A stretch of DNA of 64,000 bases, taken from Deinococcus aestuarii (lineage in GTDB: Bacteria > Deinococcota > Deinococci > Deinococcales > Deinococcaceae). Positions 1 to 9,504 of the stretch are shown here, in pieces. The notes under the pieces are model-generated. The model was not told where the DNA came from. It saw only the letters and a list, made by a program, of their open reading frames with translations, and ran no database searches. The translations under genes and the position numbers were made by a program. The DNA is taken from contig NZ_JAHKSN010000021.1 in the NCBI RefSeq assembly GCF_018863415.1, positions 27,520 to 91,519 on the forward strand, given 5' to 3'. Numbering within the stretch: the stretch's first letter is position 1; each line of letters opens with the position of its first letter.

Positions 1-20
1 TCGGACGTCAGGTCTGGAAG

Positions 21-1832
21 GTGGCGGTAGGGGAGGGGTCCGCCTTCCTGGGCGACGCGTTGAAGTGGGACGCGGTGTTCATCGGGTCACACCTGCCCGA
101 CCTCAGCACCGTTCTGCCAAAGGATATGCCGGAGGCCCTCGCCGAGGTGGGCGATGACCGCGGCTTTGCGTCTTCGGCCGTCAACTTTGCCCACCGTATG
201 CGTGAGGGCGACGTGGTGCTCGTCAACCGGGGAATGAAAACTGTGGCCGCGGTCGGGCTGATCGACGGGCCATACCTGGCGCCAGGCGCAGAATTCAACC
301 CGATGACCCCGGAAATCCTGGGGGACCGTTCGCCTTTTTGGGCCCATGCCCGGCGTGTGCGGTGGCTGCTCACGGCTGAACTGCTACTGCCCGCGGATCT
401 CCCCCTGCTGGCCGTCAAGACGGTCACCTCTCTGCCAGAATCGACCCTTCAGGCCGTCCTCGGGGCGTACGCGGCGCGGGACGGCTCGCCGGAGAACACC
501 GCCCGGCTGGAGGAGTTGGGTTGGGCTGGAGGCGTGTCAGGGGACGTGCGACCCCCCAATGCCGTGTGGAGCGAGGAGGTGCAGTACCTCATGGATGTAG
601 CCTCTCACACGAGGAACATCGTGTTGTACGGACCGCCGGGCACCGGCAAGACTTTCACGGCACGCGAGTTCGCCCAGGCGTGGCTGGGCTCTCCCCAGAC
701 CACCACCGTGTCATCTCGCCCTGCGAAGGCCCAGCGGTGGTGGGAGGTCATTGCCCTGGCGCTCTCGGACTTGGAAGAGGCGACCGTCCCCCAACTCCTC
801 CAGCATCCCGAGGTGCAGGCGCTCGCCGGTCAGCGCCCCGACAACAACTCCGTGAGCAGCACGGTCTGGCGGCAACTCCAGAGCCACTCCCGCCCGGAAG
901 ACGGCGGGACGGTGGATCGGCACAGGCCCTCCGTCTTCACCCGGTCGGGCAATGACCCCGCGTCATCGGCCTGGACCCTGACCGAGGGGGGGCGGGCTGA
1001 GGTCGCCCGGTTGCGTGACGAACAGCCGGAAGTCGCCGAACTGCCGGGGGACACGGCTCTCTCCCCCGGCCTGCACCTGATCACGTTCCACCCGGCCTTC
1101 ACCTACGAGGAGTTCGTGGAGGGCCTGCGTCCGACCCGCAGCGGGGGCTTCGAGATCAGGGACGGGGCATTCAAACGCATCTGCCGTGCCGCCCACGAGA
1201 ACCCCGACCAGGACCACGTGGTGATCATCGATGAGATCAACCGCGCTGACACCGCCAAGACCTTCGGCGAGCTGATCACCCTGCTGGAGGACGACAAGCG
1301 GGCGGAACCCGGCACCCTGGGGCGCTACGCGGTCACCCTGCCGTACTCTGACGCGCCGGACAACCGCTTCAGCGTGCCCAGCAACGTGTACATCGTCGGC
1401 ACCATGAACACGGCGGACCGGTCGATCACGCTGATGGACGTGGCCCTGCGGCGCCGCTTCACCTTTATCGAGGTGCCGCCCAGGCCGGAACTCCTGAAGG
1501 GGCTGGTCGAGGGGACAGGGCTGTCCCCCGAACGGCTCCTCACGACGCTGAACGAAGGCCTCACCGCGGCGCTCGACCCAGATCACCGGGTCGGCCACGC
1601 CTACCTGATGGGACCGACCCTGAGCGTCCGTGACCTGTCGTTCCGCTGGCGGCACAAGCTCGTGCCACTGCTTCAGGAATACTTCTACGCCCGAGACGAG
1701 CAACTCCGCAGCCTGTTGGGGGAGGCCCTCCACGACGACGCGACCGGGAAGGTGAGGTTAGGTGACGACGACCTCATCGCCGCACTGGTGAAATTCACAG
1801 GGACCGGTGGGGCGTCCATATCCTCTGCGTAA
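21..1832 (+). CDS. McrB-like AAA+ GTPase with N-terminal EVE-like domain, in a BREX locus
   Basis: The C-terminal two thirds is an McrB-type AAA+ motor. Walker A GPPGTGKT lies near residue 205, a Walker B ending in IIDEINRAD near 400, and the McrB signature GTMNTADRS near 460, followed by an arginine-rich RRRF finger. Residues of about 40-130 (GDVVLVNRG, then HARRVRWL) resemble an EVE-like modified-base reader, as in McrB specificity domains. McrB motors normally drive an McrC nuclease, but no McrC follows; an ASCH gene and pglZ come next. It probably acts as an accessory motor in or beside the BREX operon. The frame stays open upstream of the GTG at 21, and the EVE-like domain looks short at its start, so the true 5' end may lie outside the window. 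Confidence 0.85.
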   Translation: MAVGEGSAFLGDALKWDAVFIGSHLPDLSTVLPKDMPEALAEVGDDRGFASSAVNFAHRMREGDVVLVNRGMKTVAAVGLIDGPYLAPGAEFNPMTPEILGDRSPFWAHARRVRWLLTAELLLPADLPLLAVKTVTSLPESTLQAVLGAYAARDGSPENTARLEELGWAGGVSGDVRPPNAVWSEEVQYLMDVASHTRNIVLYGPPGTGKTFTAREFAQAWLGSPQTTTVSSRPAKAQRWWEVIALALSDLEEATVPQLLQHPEVQALAGQRPDNNSVSSTVWRQLQSHSRPEDGGTVDRHRPSVFTRSGNDPASSAWTLTEGGRAEVARLRDEQPEVAELPGDTALSPGLHLITFHPAFTYEEFVEGLRPTRSGGFEIRDGAFKRICRAAHENPDQDHVVIIDEINRADTAKTFGELITLLEDDKRAEPGTLGRYAVTLPYSDAPDNRFSVPSNVYIVGTMNTADRSITLMDVALRRRFTFIEVPPRPELLKGLVEGTGLSPERLLTTLNEGLTAALDPDHRVGHAYLMGPTLSVRDLSFRWRHKLVPLLQEYFYARDEQLRSLLGEALHDDATGKVRLGDDDLIAALVKFTGTGGASISSA

Positions 1833-1899
1833 GAAGTCCTCCTCGCCGAGCGGACGGGACGGCCCGACCGTAAAATCACGGATTACGGGAGCGTCGTGC

Positions 1900-2550
1900 A
1901 TGAAGATCAGCAAGAAGGCCATTGAGGAAGTTATCCGCAGCGTCGAGGCCAGCGAGGCGGGGGAAGTCGTCGTCTCGTTCGAGGAGTTCTGGGCCCACTT
2001 CGGCGTGGCCGACACCATGCAGGCCCTTCAACAGCAGGTGGCCGAACGGCTGGCCGCCGAGGGTTTGGAGGTGTCCTTTGAGGTGGTCATCGCCCTCCCA
2101 CCGGAGGACCTGCCGCAGCGCGCGGAGTTCGCCTTCCCCGCCCGACCCGCGCCTGTCGACCTGTCGGCAGAGACCCTGCGTGCCCTCAGCATCCAGCAGC
2201 CCTGGGTCGAGCTGATCCTGCGCGGCGAGAAGAACCTGGAGTACCGCTCCCGCCGGCTGCGGGAGATGGGGCCCCTGCTGCTGCACGCCTCTGGCACGGT
2301 CGTCCCGGAGAACTTCGAGGGGCTGGATGTCGACACGGACGCCCTCCCTTACCGCGCGCTGGTCGGCCTTGTGGACGTGGTCGGCGTCGAGGAGGTGGAG
2401 GGGGAAGAGGGCCTGTACGCGTGGCAGCTCGCCCATCCGCGTCGCTTCCAGGCGCCCATCGCCTACTCCGGTGCCGCGGGCATCTTCCGTGTACCCATGG
2501 GGAAGGTGGGGCCTGCCGTCCGTGCCGTGACGCTTGGGGCGTCTTCTTGA
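1900..2550 (+). CDS. ASCH-domain protein
   Basis: This encodes about 216 residues. The C-terminal half is an ASCH domain (ALSIQQPWVELILRGEKN, then a basic YRSRR stretch and LLHASG), a PUA-like beta-barrel fold that binds RNA or modified nucleobases. The N-terminal 80 residues look like a small helical domain that I do not recognise. The ATG at 1900 is chosen because GGGAG lies eight bases upstream; longer in-frame starts run back into the mcrB-like gene. The stop codon overlaps the TTG start of pglZ, so translation is probably coupled. Its place between an EVE-bearing motor and pglZ suggests modified-base sensing, but that is inference. Confidence 0.8.
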   Translation: MKISKKAIEEVIRSVEASEAGEVVVSFEEFWAHFGVADTMQALQQQVAERLAAEGLEVSFEVVIALPPEDLPQRAEFAFPARPAPVDLSAETLRALSIQQPWVELILRGEKNLEYRSRRLREMGPLLLHASGTVVPENFEGLDVDTDALPYRALVGLVDVVGVEEVEGEEGLYAWQLAHPRRFQAPIAYSGAAGIFRVPMGKVGPAVRAVTLGASS

Positions 2551-5108
2551 ACCCCGAGCGGGTGCGGGGGGCGCTCCAGGCCCTGTTCGAGGACGACCGC
2601 CGCTGGGCACACCACGGGAGGCGCTTGGTGTTCTGGTACGACCCGGAGGGGGACTTCCGGGAGGAGATCTCGCAACTGCACCTCAGCGGCGTGGAGGTGT
2701 TCACCCTCTCCGGGACGCCCTTCGCCCTCAAGCGCCGCCTTGTCGTCGAGGAGCCGGAGCAGCCCTTCCTGCTTTACTCACCTGGACCGCCACCGCCGCC
2801 CACCGAAAACTGGTTGCTCGACCTGGAATGCACCGGCGTGCTCTTCAATGCCGATCGCGCGGCAATGGTCTTCGCGGACCTCGGGTACCGCCGCCGGTCA
2901 TTGGAGGCGGTGGTGCGTGCCCACCCGAAGTTTTTCGCGAGCAAGAAGCGGATCAGTGACCTCACGGGGCTGATGTTGCCCCCGGATGTGGACGAGCGCG
3001 GCCTGCTCACCGGTCTCCTCGCCGTGGCCGTGGGAGAAAAGGTCGCAGAGGGCTCGCTGGTGGTGCGCCGGGTGCTCGCCGGGGGCCTGGATGAGGCCGA
3101 GAACCCGGTGTGGGCCGAGCTCTCGCGGCTGGGTCTCGTGGGGGCGTTCTGGGAGCTCGCCGGGCAGGTCACGCTGTTTCGCGCGGAAGCTCCCACCCTG
3201 CGGCGGCTGTTCCTGTCGCTGCTGGTCTCCCACCTCGGACAGCAGCTCGGGGGAATGGTGCCCCCGGCCCTGGTGGGCATGAGGCTGCCGAACACCACGC
3301 CCGCCTACGCCCTGATCTCCGCGTGGCAGCGGGACGTTCGGGACGCGCCGCGCCTGACCGAACTCACCCTGGAGGTCGAGGCAGACCTCGGCATCGAGGC
3401 CTGGGCGCAGGGCCAGGAGCCGGAGGCGTACCAGCACGCCGACACGTTCCCCGTGCTGGAGCGGGTGGCGCTGCGGGCCCTCGTGCGGGCCCTTCAGTCC
3501 TCCGGAATCAACCTGCAGGGCGTGCTGGCGGTGGCCCGCACCCGGCAGACCCTGCACCACGCCGGGCGCTACGCCGCCGAGTACGCGGCCGTGATCGCCG
3601 CCGCGGGGCTGTTCGAGCAGCGCCGCTTGTTCAGCGGCACGTTTCCTGCCGACGCTGCGGTGCTCTTTGAGGGCTACGCTGCCCATCTGCACGTCTTCGA
3701 CCGGCTCTACCGGCAGTACGTCACCGCCCTCGACCGCACGCCCGGCGACCTGCTCGCGGGGCTGACAAAGGCCGTGGAGGACGTGTACGTCCATTGGTTT
3801 CTAGAGGGCGTCAACGGGGCTTGGACGGACAGTTTCGACGAGCGGTTGCCGGACCGGCTGAAACCTGCCCAGCGGCAGTGGATGTTTTTCAGCCAGCACG
3901 CCCAGCCCCTGCTGGTGAAAAACGACCGGGACCGCGTGGTCGTCATCATCAGCGACGCCCTGCGCTACGAGGTGGCCACGGAACTGCGCGAGCGTATCAT
4001 CGCGGACCTGCGCGGGGACCCAACCCTGGGCGGCATGCTGTCCACCCTCCCCAGCCAGACCCGCTGGGGCATGGCCGCCCTGCTTCCGGGGCAGCGGCTG
4101 ACCTGGGACGCCGAGGGGGACCATGTCCTGCGGGACGGGGAGCCGACACGCGCTGACGACCGGGCCGCACAGCTCGCCCGGGCGGGATTTCCCAGCACAA
4201 CCCTCAAGCTCGACCACCTGCTGGCCCTCAGCGTCGACGAGGGCCGCGCCCTCTTCGAGGGCAAGCGCCTGATCTACCTCTACCACGACGCGATCGACGT
4301 CGTCGGGGACAAGCCCGCCAGCGAACGGGACGTCTTCTCCGCCTGCCAGGCCGCGCTAGAGGTGCTCGCCCGGGCGGTGAAACGCCTGGCGAACAGCCTG
4401 AACACCTCCACCGTGATCGTCACGAGCGACCACGGCTTCCTGTACCAACGACAGGTGGTCGAGGAGGCGGACAAGCTCGCCCTGCCCGTAAAGGGTGCCC
4501 ACGTCAGCGCCGAGCGGCGCAGCGTGCTCGGTCAGAACCTGCCGCCCGCCGAGGGCAATCTGCGTGTGTCTCTGGAGGCGTACCAACCGATGACGGCGCC
4601 GGTCACCGCGCTATTTCCCAGAGGCACCCTGCGCTACCGGGTGGCGGGCGGCGGGGCGCAGTACGTGCACGGCGGCGCGAGCCTGCAGGAGATGGTGGTG
4701 CCGGTGCTCACGTACCGCCACAAGCGCGCGGCCGGGGGGCCGCAGGCGAGCCGAAAGGTCGGCGTGGAGGTGGTCGCGCGCTCCCGGCGCGTCACCAACA
4801 CCCTGTTCAGCGTGCCGTTCGTGCAGGCCGAGGCGGTGGCGGAACGGGTGCGGCCCCGCACCGTCACGGTGAGGTTGGTGGACGCCGCGGGACGGGAGGT
4901 GACCGACGTCAAGCAGCTCACCTTCGAGAGCGCCAGCCCGCACCCGTCCGAGCGCGAGCAGGTCGCCCGGCTGTCCGTCACCCTGCAGGGTCCAGACGTC
5001 GGCGCCACCTACTTTCTCAGCGTCACGGACACGGAGGACGGCGTAGAACTCCTGCGCGAACCGTGGACAATTGCCATCGCTTTTCAGAATGACTTCGGAG
5101 ACTTCTAG
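2547..5108 (+). CDS. pglZ: BREX type 1 alkaline phosphatase superfamily protein PglZ
   Basis: This encodes about 853 residues, the usual length for type 1 (type A) PglZ. The opening (RRLVFWYDPEGDFREE) is the typical PglZ start. The alkaline-phosphatase-fold metal motifs are visible: ISDALRYE near residue 470, a YHDAID element near 580 and TSDHGF near 626. PglZ is a core component of BREX phage defence, acting with BrxC and the PglX methyltransferase, both presumably upstream of the window. The start is taken as the TTG at 2547, overlapping the ASCH stop; the only upstream ATG, at 2421, would lie deep inside the ASCH gene and add unrelated residues. The stop shares one base with the GTG start of brxL. 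Confidence 0.93.
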   Translation: MNPERVRGALQALFEDDRRWAHHGRRLVFWYDPEGDFREEISQLHLSGVEVFTLSGTPFALKRRLVVEEPEQPFLLYSPGPPPPPTENWLLDLECTGVLFNADRAAMVFADLGYRRRSLEAVVRAHPKFFASKKRISDLTGLMLPPDVDERGLLTGLLAVAVGEKVAEGSLVVRRVLAGGLDEAENPVWAELSRLGLVGAFWELAGQVTLFRAEAPTLRRLFLSLLVSHLGQQLGGMVPPALVGMRLPNTTPAYALISAWQRDVRDAPRLTELTLEVEADLGIEAWAQGQEPEAYQHADTFPVLERVALRALVRALQSSGINLQGVLAVARTRQTLHHAGRYAAEYAAVIAAAGLFEQRRLFSGTFPADAAVLFEGYAAHLHVFDRLYRQYVTALDRTPGDLLAGLTKAVEDVYVHWFLEGVNGAWTDSFDERLPDRLKPAQRQWMFFSQHAQPLLVKNDRDRVVVIISDALRYEVATELRERIIADLRGDPTLGGMLSTLPSQTRWGMAALLPGQRLTWDAEGDHVLRDGEPTRADDRAAQLARAGFPSTTLKLDHLLALSVDEGRALFEGKRLIYLYHDAIDVVGDKPASERDVFSACQAALEVLARAVKRLANSLNTSTVIVTSDHGFLYQRQVVEEADKLALPVKGAHVSAERRSVLGQNLPPAEGNLRVSLEAYQPMTAPVTALFPRGTLRYRVAGGGAQYVHGGASLQEMVVPVLTYRHKRAAGGPQASRKVGVEVVARSRRVTNTLFSVPFVQAEAVAERVRPRTVTVRLVDAAGREVTDVKQLTFESASPHPSEREQVARLSVTLQGPDVGATYFLSVTDTEDGVELLREPWTIAIAFQNDFGDF

Positions 5109-7126
5109 TGGACGACCTGAACGGCAAGCTCAACGCTACCTACCCTGGCAAGGTCGTGCGCAAGGACCTCACCGCCCGCATCAAGGAGGGCGCGAACGTC
5201 CCGATCTACGTGCTGGAGTACCTGCTGGGGATGTACTGCGCCACCGACGATGACGCCACCATCGAGGAGGGCGTCACCCGCGTCAAGCGCATCCTCGCGG
5301 AGAACTACGTCCGCCCGGACGAGGCCGAGAAGGTCAAGAGCAAGGTGCGGGAACTGGGCCGGTACACGGTCATCGACCGGGTGAGCGCGCGGCTCAACGA
5401 GAAGGCCGACCGCTACGAGGTCGAGCTGATGAACCTGGGCGTGGCGGGCGTCGAGGTCGACGCGGTGGTCATCCAGCTGTACGAGAAACTGCTGGCGGGC
5501 GGCATCTGGTGCATCCTGCAACTGGAGTACGACGCGAGCCACAAGCCCAGCCCCTTTCTCCTCGCCAGCCTCAAGCCCATCCAGATGCCGGCCACCGACA
5601 TGGAGGAGCTGCGGGCGGGCCGCGCGGCATTCACCCGTGCCGAGTGGATGGACGTGCTGCTGCGCTCGGTGGGCATGGAGCCCACCGTGTTCGCCCAGCA
5701 CGTCAAGTGGCACCTGCTCGCGCGGATGGTGCCCCTCGCGGAGAACAATTACAACTCGGTCGAGCTCGGCCCGCGTTCCACCGGCAAAAGCCATGTGTAC
5801 AAGGAGATCAGCCCCAACAGCATTCTGATCAGCGGCGGGCAGACGACCGTGGCGAACCTCTTCTACAATATGGCCCGGCGGCAGGTCGGGCTGGTCGGCC
5901 TGTGGGACGTCGTCGCCTTTGACGAGGTGGCGGGCATCAACTTCAAGGACAATGATGGCATCCAGATCATGAAGGACTTCATGAACTCCGGGTCCTTTGC
6001 GCGGGGCAAGGCGGAAATTGCTGCGCCCGCGAGCATGGTGTTCGTCGGGAACATCAACCAGAGCGTGGAGAGCCTGGTGAAGACCTCGCACCTGCTCGCA
6101 CCCTTCCCGCCCGCGATGATCGACACGGCGTTCTTTGACCGCATTCACGCCTACATCCCCGGCTGGGAAATCCCCAAGTTCCGCCCGGAGAGCTTCACCA
6201 CCCAGTACGGCTTCATCGTGGACTACCTCGCGGAGTGGGTGCGGGAGCTGCGCAAAGTGTCCTACGCGGACGCCATCGACCGCCACTTCCGGCTGGGCAA
6301 TAACCTCAATCAGCGTGACGTGCGGGCCGTGCGCAAGACGACCTCGGGGCTGCTCAAGCTGCTGCACCCGGACGGACAGTGCGGTAAGGAGGATGTCCGC
6401 GACGCCCTGGTGTATGCCCTGGGCGTGCGCCGCCGGGTCAAGGAGCAGCTCAAGAAGATCGGCGGTATGGAGTTCTACGACGTGCACTTCAGCTACATCG
6501 ACCTCGAGACGTTGGACGAGCACCACGTGACGCTTCCCGAGCAGTCGAGCGGAGCCCTGATTCCTGAAGGGCCGCTACAGGCAGGGCACGCCCATGCGGT
6601 GAGTCCAGCGGAGGGCGGCATGCTCGGTCTGTACCGGGTGGAGTTGCAGGCCACACCTGGCAACGGGCGACTCGTCCGGACCGGCACGGCGAGCGCCTCT
6701 GCGGCGCGCGACGCGGTGAACATCGCGTTCAACTACTTCAAGGCGAATTCCAGTCGGGTCAGCGGCGGCATCAACCCGGACGGCTCGGACTACCTGTTGC
6801 ACCTGGTGGACGTGCAGGGCAACGGCGCACCGAAACACATCAGCCTTGCGCTGCTGATCTCCCTGTGCTCTGCTGCGCTGGGCAAAGCTCTTCAGCCGCA
6901 GCTCGTCCTGCTCGGGCAGATGACACTGGGCGGGACCATCAGCTCAGTGGAAAACCTCGCCGCGAGCCTGCAACTCGCCCTGGACGCCGGGGGGAAACGG
7001 GTGCTGCTCCCCATGAGTTCTGCTGCCGACCTCGCCACCGTGCCCCCGGAGCTCTTCTCCAAGTTCCAGGTCACCTTCTACAGCGACCCGGTGGACGCGG
7101 TGTTCAAGGCGCTCGGCGTGCAATAG
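5108..7126 (+). CDS. brxL: BREX Lon-like AAA+ protein BrxL
   Basis: This encodes 672 residues, a normal BrxL length. An N-terminal helical domain precedes an AAA+ core with a degenerate P-loop (LGPRSTGKSH, near residue 220) and Walker B VAFDEVAG near 270. The C-terminal part has the Lon protease fold, with candidate catalytic Ser and Lys near 578 and 628. BrxL is the last core gene of type 1 BREX, needed for phage restriction; in studied systems it forms DNA-associated ring assemblies. The GTG start shares one base with the pglZ TAG stop, so the two are co-translated. The last 70 bases recur in decayed form about one kilobase downstream. Confidence 0.93.
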   Translation: MDDLNGKLNATYPGKVVRKDLTARIKEGANVPIYVLEYLLGMYCATDDDATIEEGVTRVKRILAENYVRPDEAEKVKSKVRELGRYTVIDRVSARLNEKADRYEVELMNLGVAGVEVDAVVIQLYEKLLAGGIWCILQLEYDASHKPSPFLLASLKPIQMPATDMEELRAGRAAFTRAEWMDVLLRSVGMEPTVFAQHVKWHLLARMVPLAENNYNSVELGPRSTGKSHVYKEISPNSILISGGQTTVANLFYNMARRQVGLVGLWDVVAFDEVAGINFKDNDGIQIMKDFMNSGSFARGKAEIAAPASMVFVGNINQSVESLVKTSHLLAPFPPAMIDTAFFDRIHAYIPGWEIPKFRPESFTTQYGFIVDYLAEWVRELRKVSYADAIDRHFRLGNNLNQRDVRAVRKTTSGLLKLLHPDGQCGKEDVRDALVYALGVRRRVKEQLKKIGGMEFYDVHFSYIDLETLDEHHVTLPEQSSGALIPEGPLQAGHAHAVSPAEGGMLGLYRVELQATPGNGRLVRTGTASASAARDAVNIAFNYFKANSSRVSGGINPDGSDYLLHLVDVQGNGAPKHISLALLISLCSAALGKALQPQLVLLGQMTLGGTISSVENLAASLQLALDAGGKRVLLPMSSAADLATVPPELFSKFQVTFYSDPVDAVFKALGVQ

Positions 7127-7156
7127 GGCGCAGCCGCCCCTGTCGCAGGCAAGTAT

Positions 7157-7912
7157 TTAGCGGACGTGCCGAGCACGGTTATGCAAGGGTCTTAAGAACG
7201 GCAGTTCCGCCGGCGGGGATCTGCGGTGCGCCGCCAACGCGTCGGCGACCCACTCAAACCCGGTGGAGGCGTGCTTCAGCACCACGTTGGTCGCGGTGGG
7301 CGGCTCACGGAACCTCGGGTGCGTCCGGAGGGAAGGGGACTCTGCGCGAACGGCCTGGACAAATCCAGCGAAGTTTCTTAGAGCGGGACGGGCCGCGAGG
7401 AGCAGCTCAGGGAGAAGGTCTGGACAGCGTTCTACGATCAACGTGAATGGAACGTGGTGCCCACAGATCAGCCACTCCCGTCCATCGGGAGTCACGCCCT
7501 CCAGCGTCAGGTCGCCCACTTGACTCCACAGCAGCACCATGCCCTGTGTGCGGTTCGTTTTCCACCCGGGGGCCCGCTGATCGTGTGACGCCTGATGTGG
7601 GCGGTGGGAAGCATTGTTGCTTCTTGTGATCCTGCTCGCCTTGACGGCGGCCGTGCTCATCAAGCGAATCTTCGCATTTGCCAGTTGATCTGAGCAGACG
7701 TGCTGGACCAGCACACTCAAGGCTTGGATCAGGGCCGGCTCCTCCCGCGCTAGGTCCACGACGTTGACGATGCGCGATTGGTGGCCCTGATGGACCTCCA
7801 CGTAGCCGTCACTCCAGCAGCCTGTCAACGTGGCGCCTTGACCGTTCACCACGACAGGAACGTTGAGGGGCAGCCGGGTTCCCGCACGATTCAAATTCAG
7901 CGAGAGTGCCAT
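7157..7912 (-). CDS. Hypothetical protein
   Basis: This encodes 251 residues and I do not recognise the family. The protein has no obvious signal peptide, membrane segment or catalytic motif. It begins MALSLNLNRAGTRLPLNVP and has a C-terminal part rich in Arg, His and Pro. It is convergent with brxL and lies between the intact brxL 3' end and its decayed copy, so it probably arrived with, or was trapped by, that rearrangement. The start is the first ATG. The third-position composition is less extreme than that of the neighbouring BREX genes, which fits a foreign origin. Confidence 0.5.
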   Translation of the reverse strand: MALSLNLNRAGTRLPLNVPVVVNGQGATLTGCWSDGYVEVHQGHQSRIVNVVDLAREEPALIQALSVLVQHVCSDQLANAKIRLMSTAAVKASRITRSNNASHRPHQASHDQRAPGWKTNRTQGMVLLWSQVGDLTLEGVTPDGREWLICGHHVPFTLIVERCPDLLPELLLAARPALRNFAGFVQAVRAESPSLRTHPRFREPPTATNVVLKHASTGFEWVADALAAHRRSPPAELPFLRPLHNRARHVR

Positions 7913-8106
7913 GTGTCAGCTTACAAACTTCAGTATCAAGGGGCAGCCGCAAATCTTCTCAAGAGCCGGGAGCCGCGGACGCTTTCACCCTTAATCCCAT
8001 GAAGAACGGAGGTCAGTCGTAGGTTGTGGTGCTAGGTTGTCACCGCTTACTGGGAGCCACGCGTGCCCACCGCCCGTCCCGTCCGGAAGCGGGTGAGATC
8101 GGCTGA

Positions 8107-8179
8107 GCGCTTCTCCAAGGTCTAGGCCACCTTCTACAGTGACCCCGTGGACGCGGTGTTCAAGGCGTTGAGCGTGCAG
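8107..8179 (+). pseudogene. Remnant of a second brxL 3' end
   Basis: These bases align with the last 73 bases before the brxL stop (7051-7123) at about 85 percent identity by eye. Read in the brxL frame they give residues like VTFYSDPVDAVFKAL, but with an in-frame TAG and no stop at the original position. It marks a former second brxL copy, or a duplication, just upstream of the nuclease/helicase cluster. Confidence 0.75.
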
Positions 8180-8406
8180 CGGGGCTGTTCCCCGCCCGGA
8201 AGCAGGACACAGCCTGGGCGAACGTCGCCCCCGGTCATGTCTGCCGTCCCTCTGGCCGTGATCTTCGATTTCCTCCAGCGCCTGGGCGGGAGTGTCCGCA
8301 CCGACAGCCCGCCGCTGCCAAGACGAGCACACCCCACCTTTGGAGGCTCCATCTGAACCGTCCCCCTTCCCGCGATCCTGAGCTTATTTCCCTCATTCCT
8401 GATCTT

Positions 8407-9504
8407 GTGCATATCGGGAGCGGCTGGCAGACCGCCCTGGCCGACCTGGAAGGACCTGGCAGCCGGTGGCTGGTCTCGCCCTGGGTCAACAGCGGCGACA
8501 CGGACCTGCAAGGCCTTTTGAACCTGGTCCGACCTGGGGACCGGTTGCTCCTGCGAGGACGCCCGGAGGACTTCCTGAACCGAATGTCGAGCTTCGGCGC
8601 GGTGCAGCAGTTCCTGGACCGACGGGTCGAGGTCAGGCGGTGCTCGCACCTGCACGCGAAGGTGTACGCCCGCGAGACGCCGGGTGGGGGAGTGGTGTGG
8701 CTGGGCAGCGCCAATCTCACCCGCCGCGGCCGGCAGGGGGACACGGGGGGCCACGGCAATTACGAGGCGATGAGCGGCCCACACCCGCTGACCTCCAGCG
8801 GGCTGCACCGGCTGCATGCCCTCTGGGACAGGAGCGAGCCTTTCGACCGCCCCGCCACCGAGGGAGAGGTGATCCGGCTTCAGGAGGACCGGGAGGTGTA
8901 CGCCTCCCTGCTCGCCGAGCAGGCCCTCTCGACCCTGACACTGCAGGTGGGCTTCAAGTTGCTGAACGGGCAGCTGACCCTTTCCCCGAGGTGGCTGGGA
9001 ATGCCGAACCTGCCGGGCGTGAGCTACCCGGCCGTGAAGTTCATCGCCAGCGACGCGGACCTGGCCCGGCGGCTGCGGCGGCTCAAGCACCGGGCGCAGC
9101 GAGGACTCGAGACCCTAGCGGTCCCGGTCGACGGGTCACCCGGGCTGTACGTGCTGCCGGTGGCGAACCGGAACGGCATCGAACGGGGACTCCGGTCCCT
9201 TCAACGGCAGGCCCAGCACGAGCTGGGACCGCAGCTGGAAGCGCAAGGGCCCCACCTGGAAGCCAAGTTCTTGGAGCGTTTTGAGGCGGCATTCCTGGAA
9301 TTTGCCCGGGCCCACCGGGCTCAAGCCCGCCCGCTGCCAGACCTCCTCACCGACGCCAGACAGGCCTTCGGCGCCTATGTCCGGCAAGACCCGTTCGCAC
9401 TCGCCGTGCAGTTCGGCGTGCCCCTGCCCAACCTCCACGATCCCGACGACCCGCTGGCCCAGAGTGTCGTCCAGGCCCGCAACCTGCCGCGCCCGCTGGA
9501 GTAA
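8407..9504 (+). CDS. Phospholipase-D-superfamily nuclease-like protein
   Basis: The N-terminal half carries one HKD-type motif (HLHAKVYA, then VWLGSANLT), the signature of PLD nucleases, which dimerise to form one active site. The C-terminal 200 residues are not recognised. GTG 8407 is the first standard start. However, the frame stays open upstream, and a CTG at 8353 sits six bases behind a GGAGG, giving a natural extra N-terminus (NRPPSRDPELISLIPDLV), so translation may begin at that CTG. The gene lies upstream of two large helicases in the same direction. The trio recalls DpdK, DpdJ and DpdF of the 7-deazaguanine DNA modification clusters; that comparison is from memory and not searched. 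Confidence 0.8.
   Translation: MHIGSGWQTALADLEGPGSRWLVSPWVNSGDTDLQGLLNLVRPGDRLLLRGRPEDFLNRMSSFGAVQQFLDRRVEVRRCSHLHAKVYARETPGGGVVWLGSANLTRRGRQGDTGGHGNYEAMSGPHPLTSSGLHRLHALWDRSEPFDRPATEGEVIRLQEDREVYASLLAEQALSTLTLQVGFKLLNGQLTLSPRWLGMPNLPGVSYPAVKFIASDADLARRLRRLKHRAQRGLETLAVPVDGSPGLYVLPVANRNGIERGLRSLQRQAQHELGPQLEAQGPHLEAKFLERFEAAFLEFARAHRAQARPLPDLLTDARQAFGAYVRQDPFALAVQFGVPLPNLHDPDDPLAQSVVQARNLPRPLE

Noticed and set aside
2421..2546. ATG at 2421 as the pglZ start
   Set aside because: It lies within the ASCH coding sequence and adds 42 residues of arginine-rich sequence; the TTG at 2547 begins the family-typical N-terminus.
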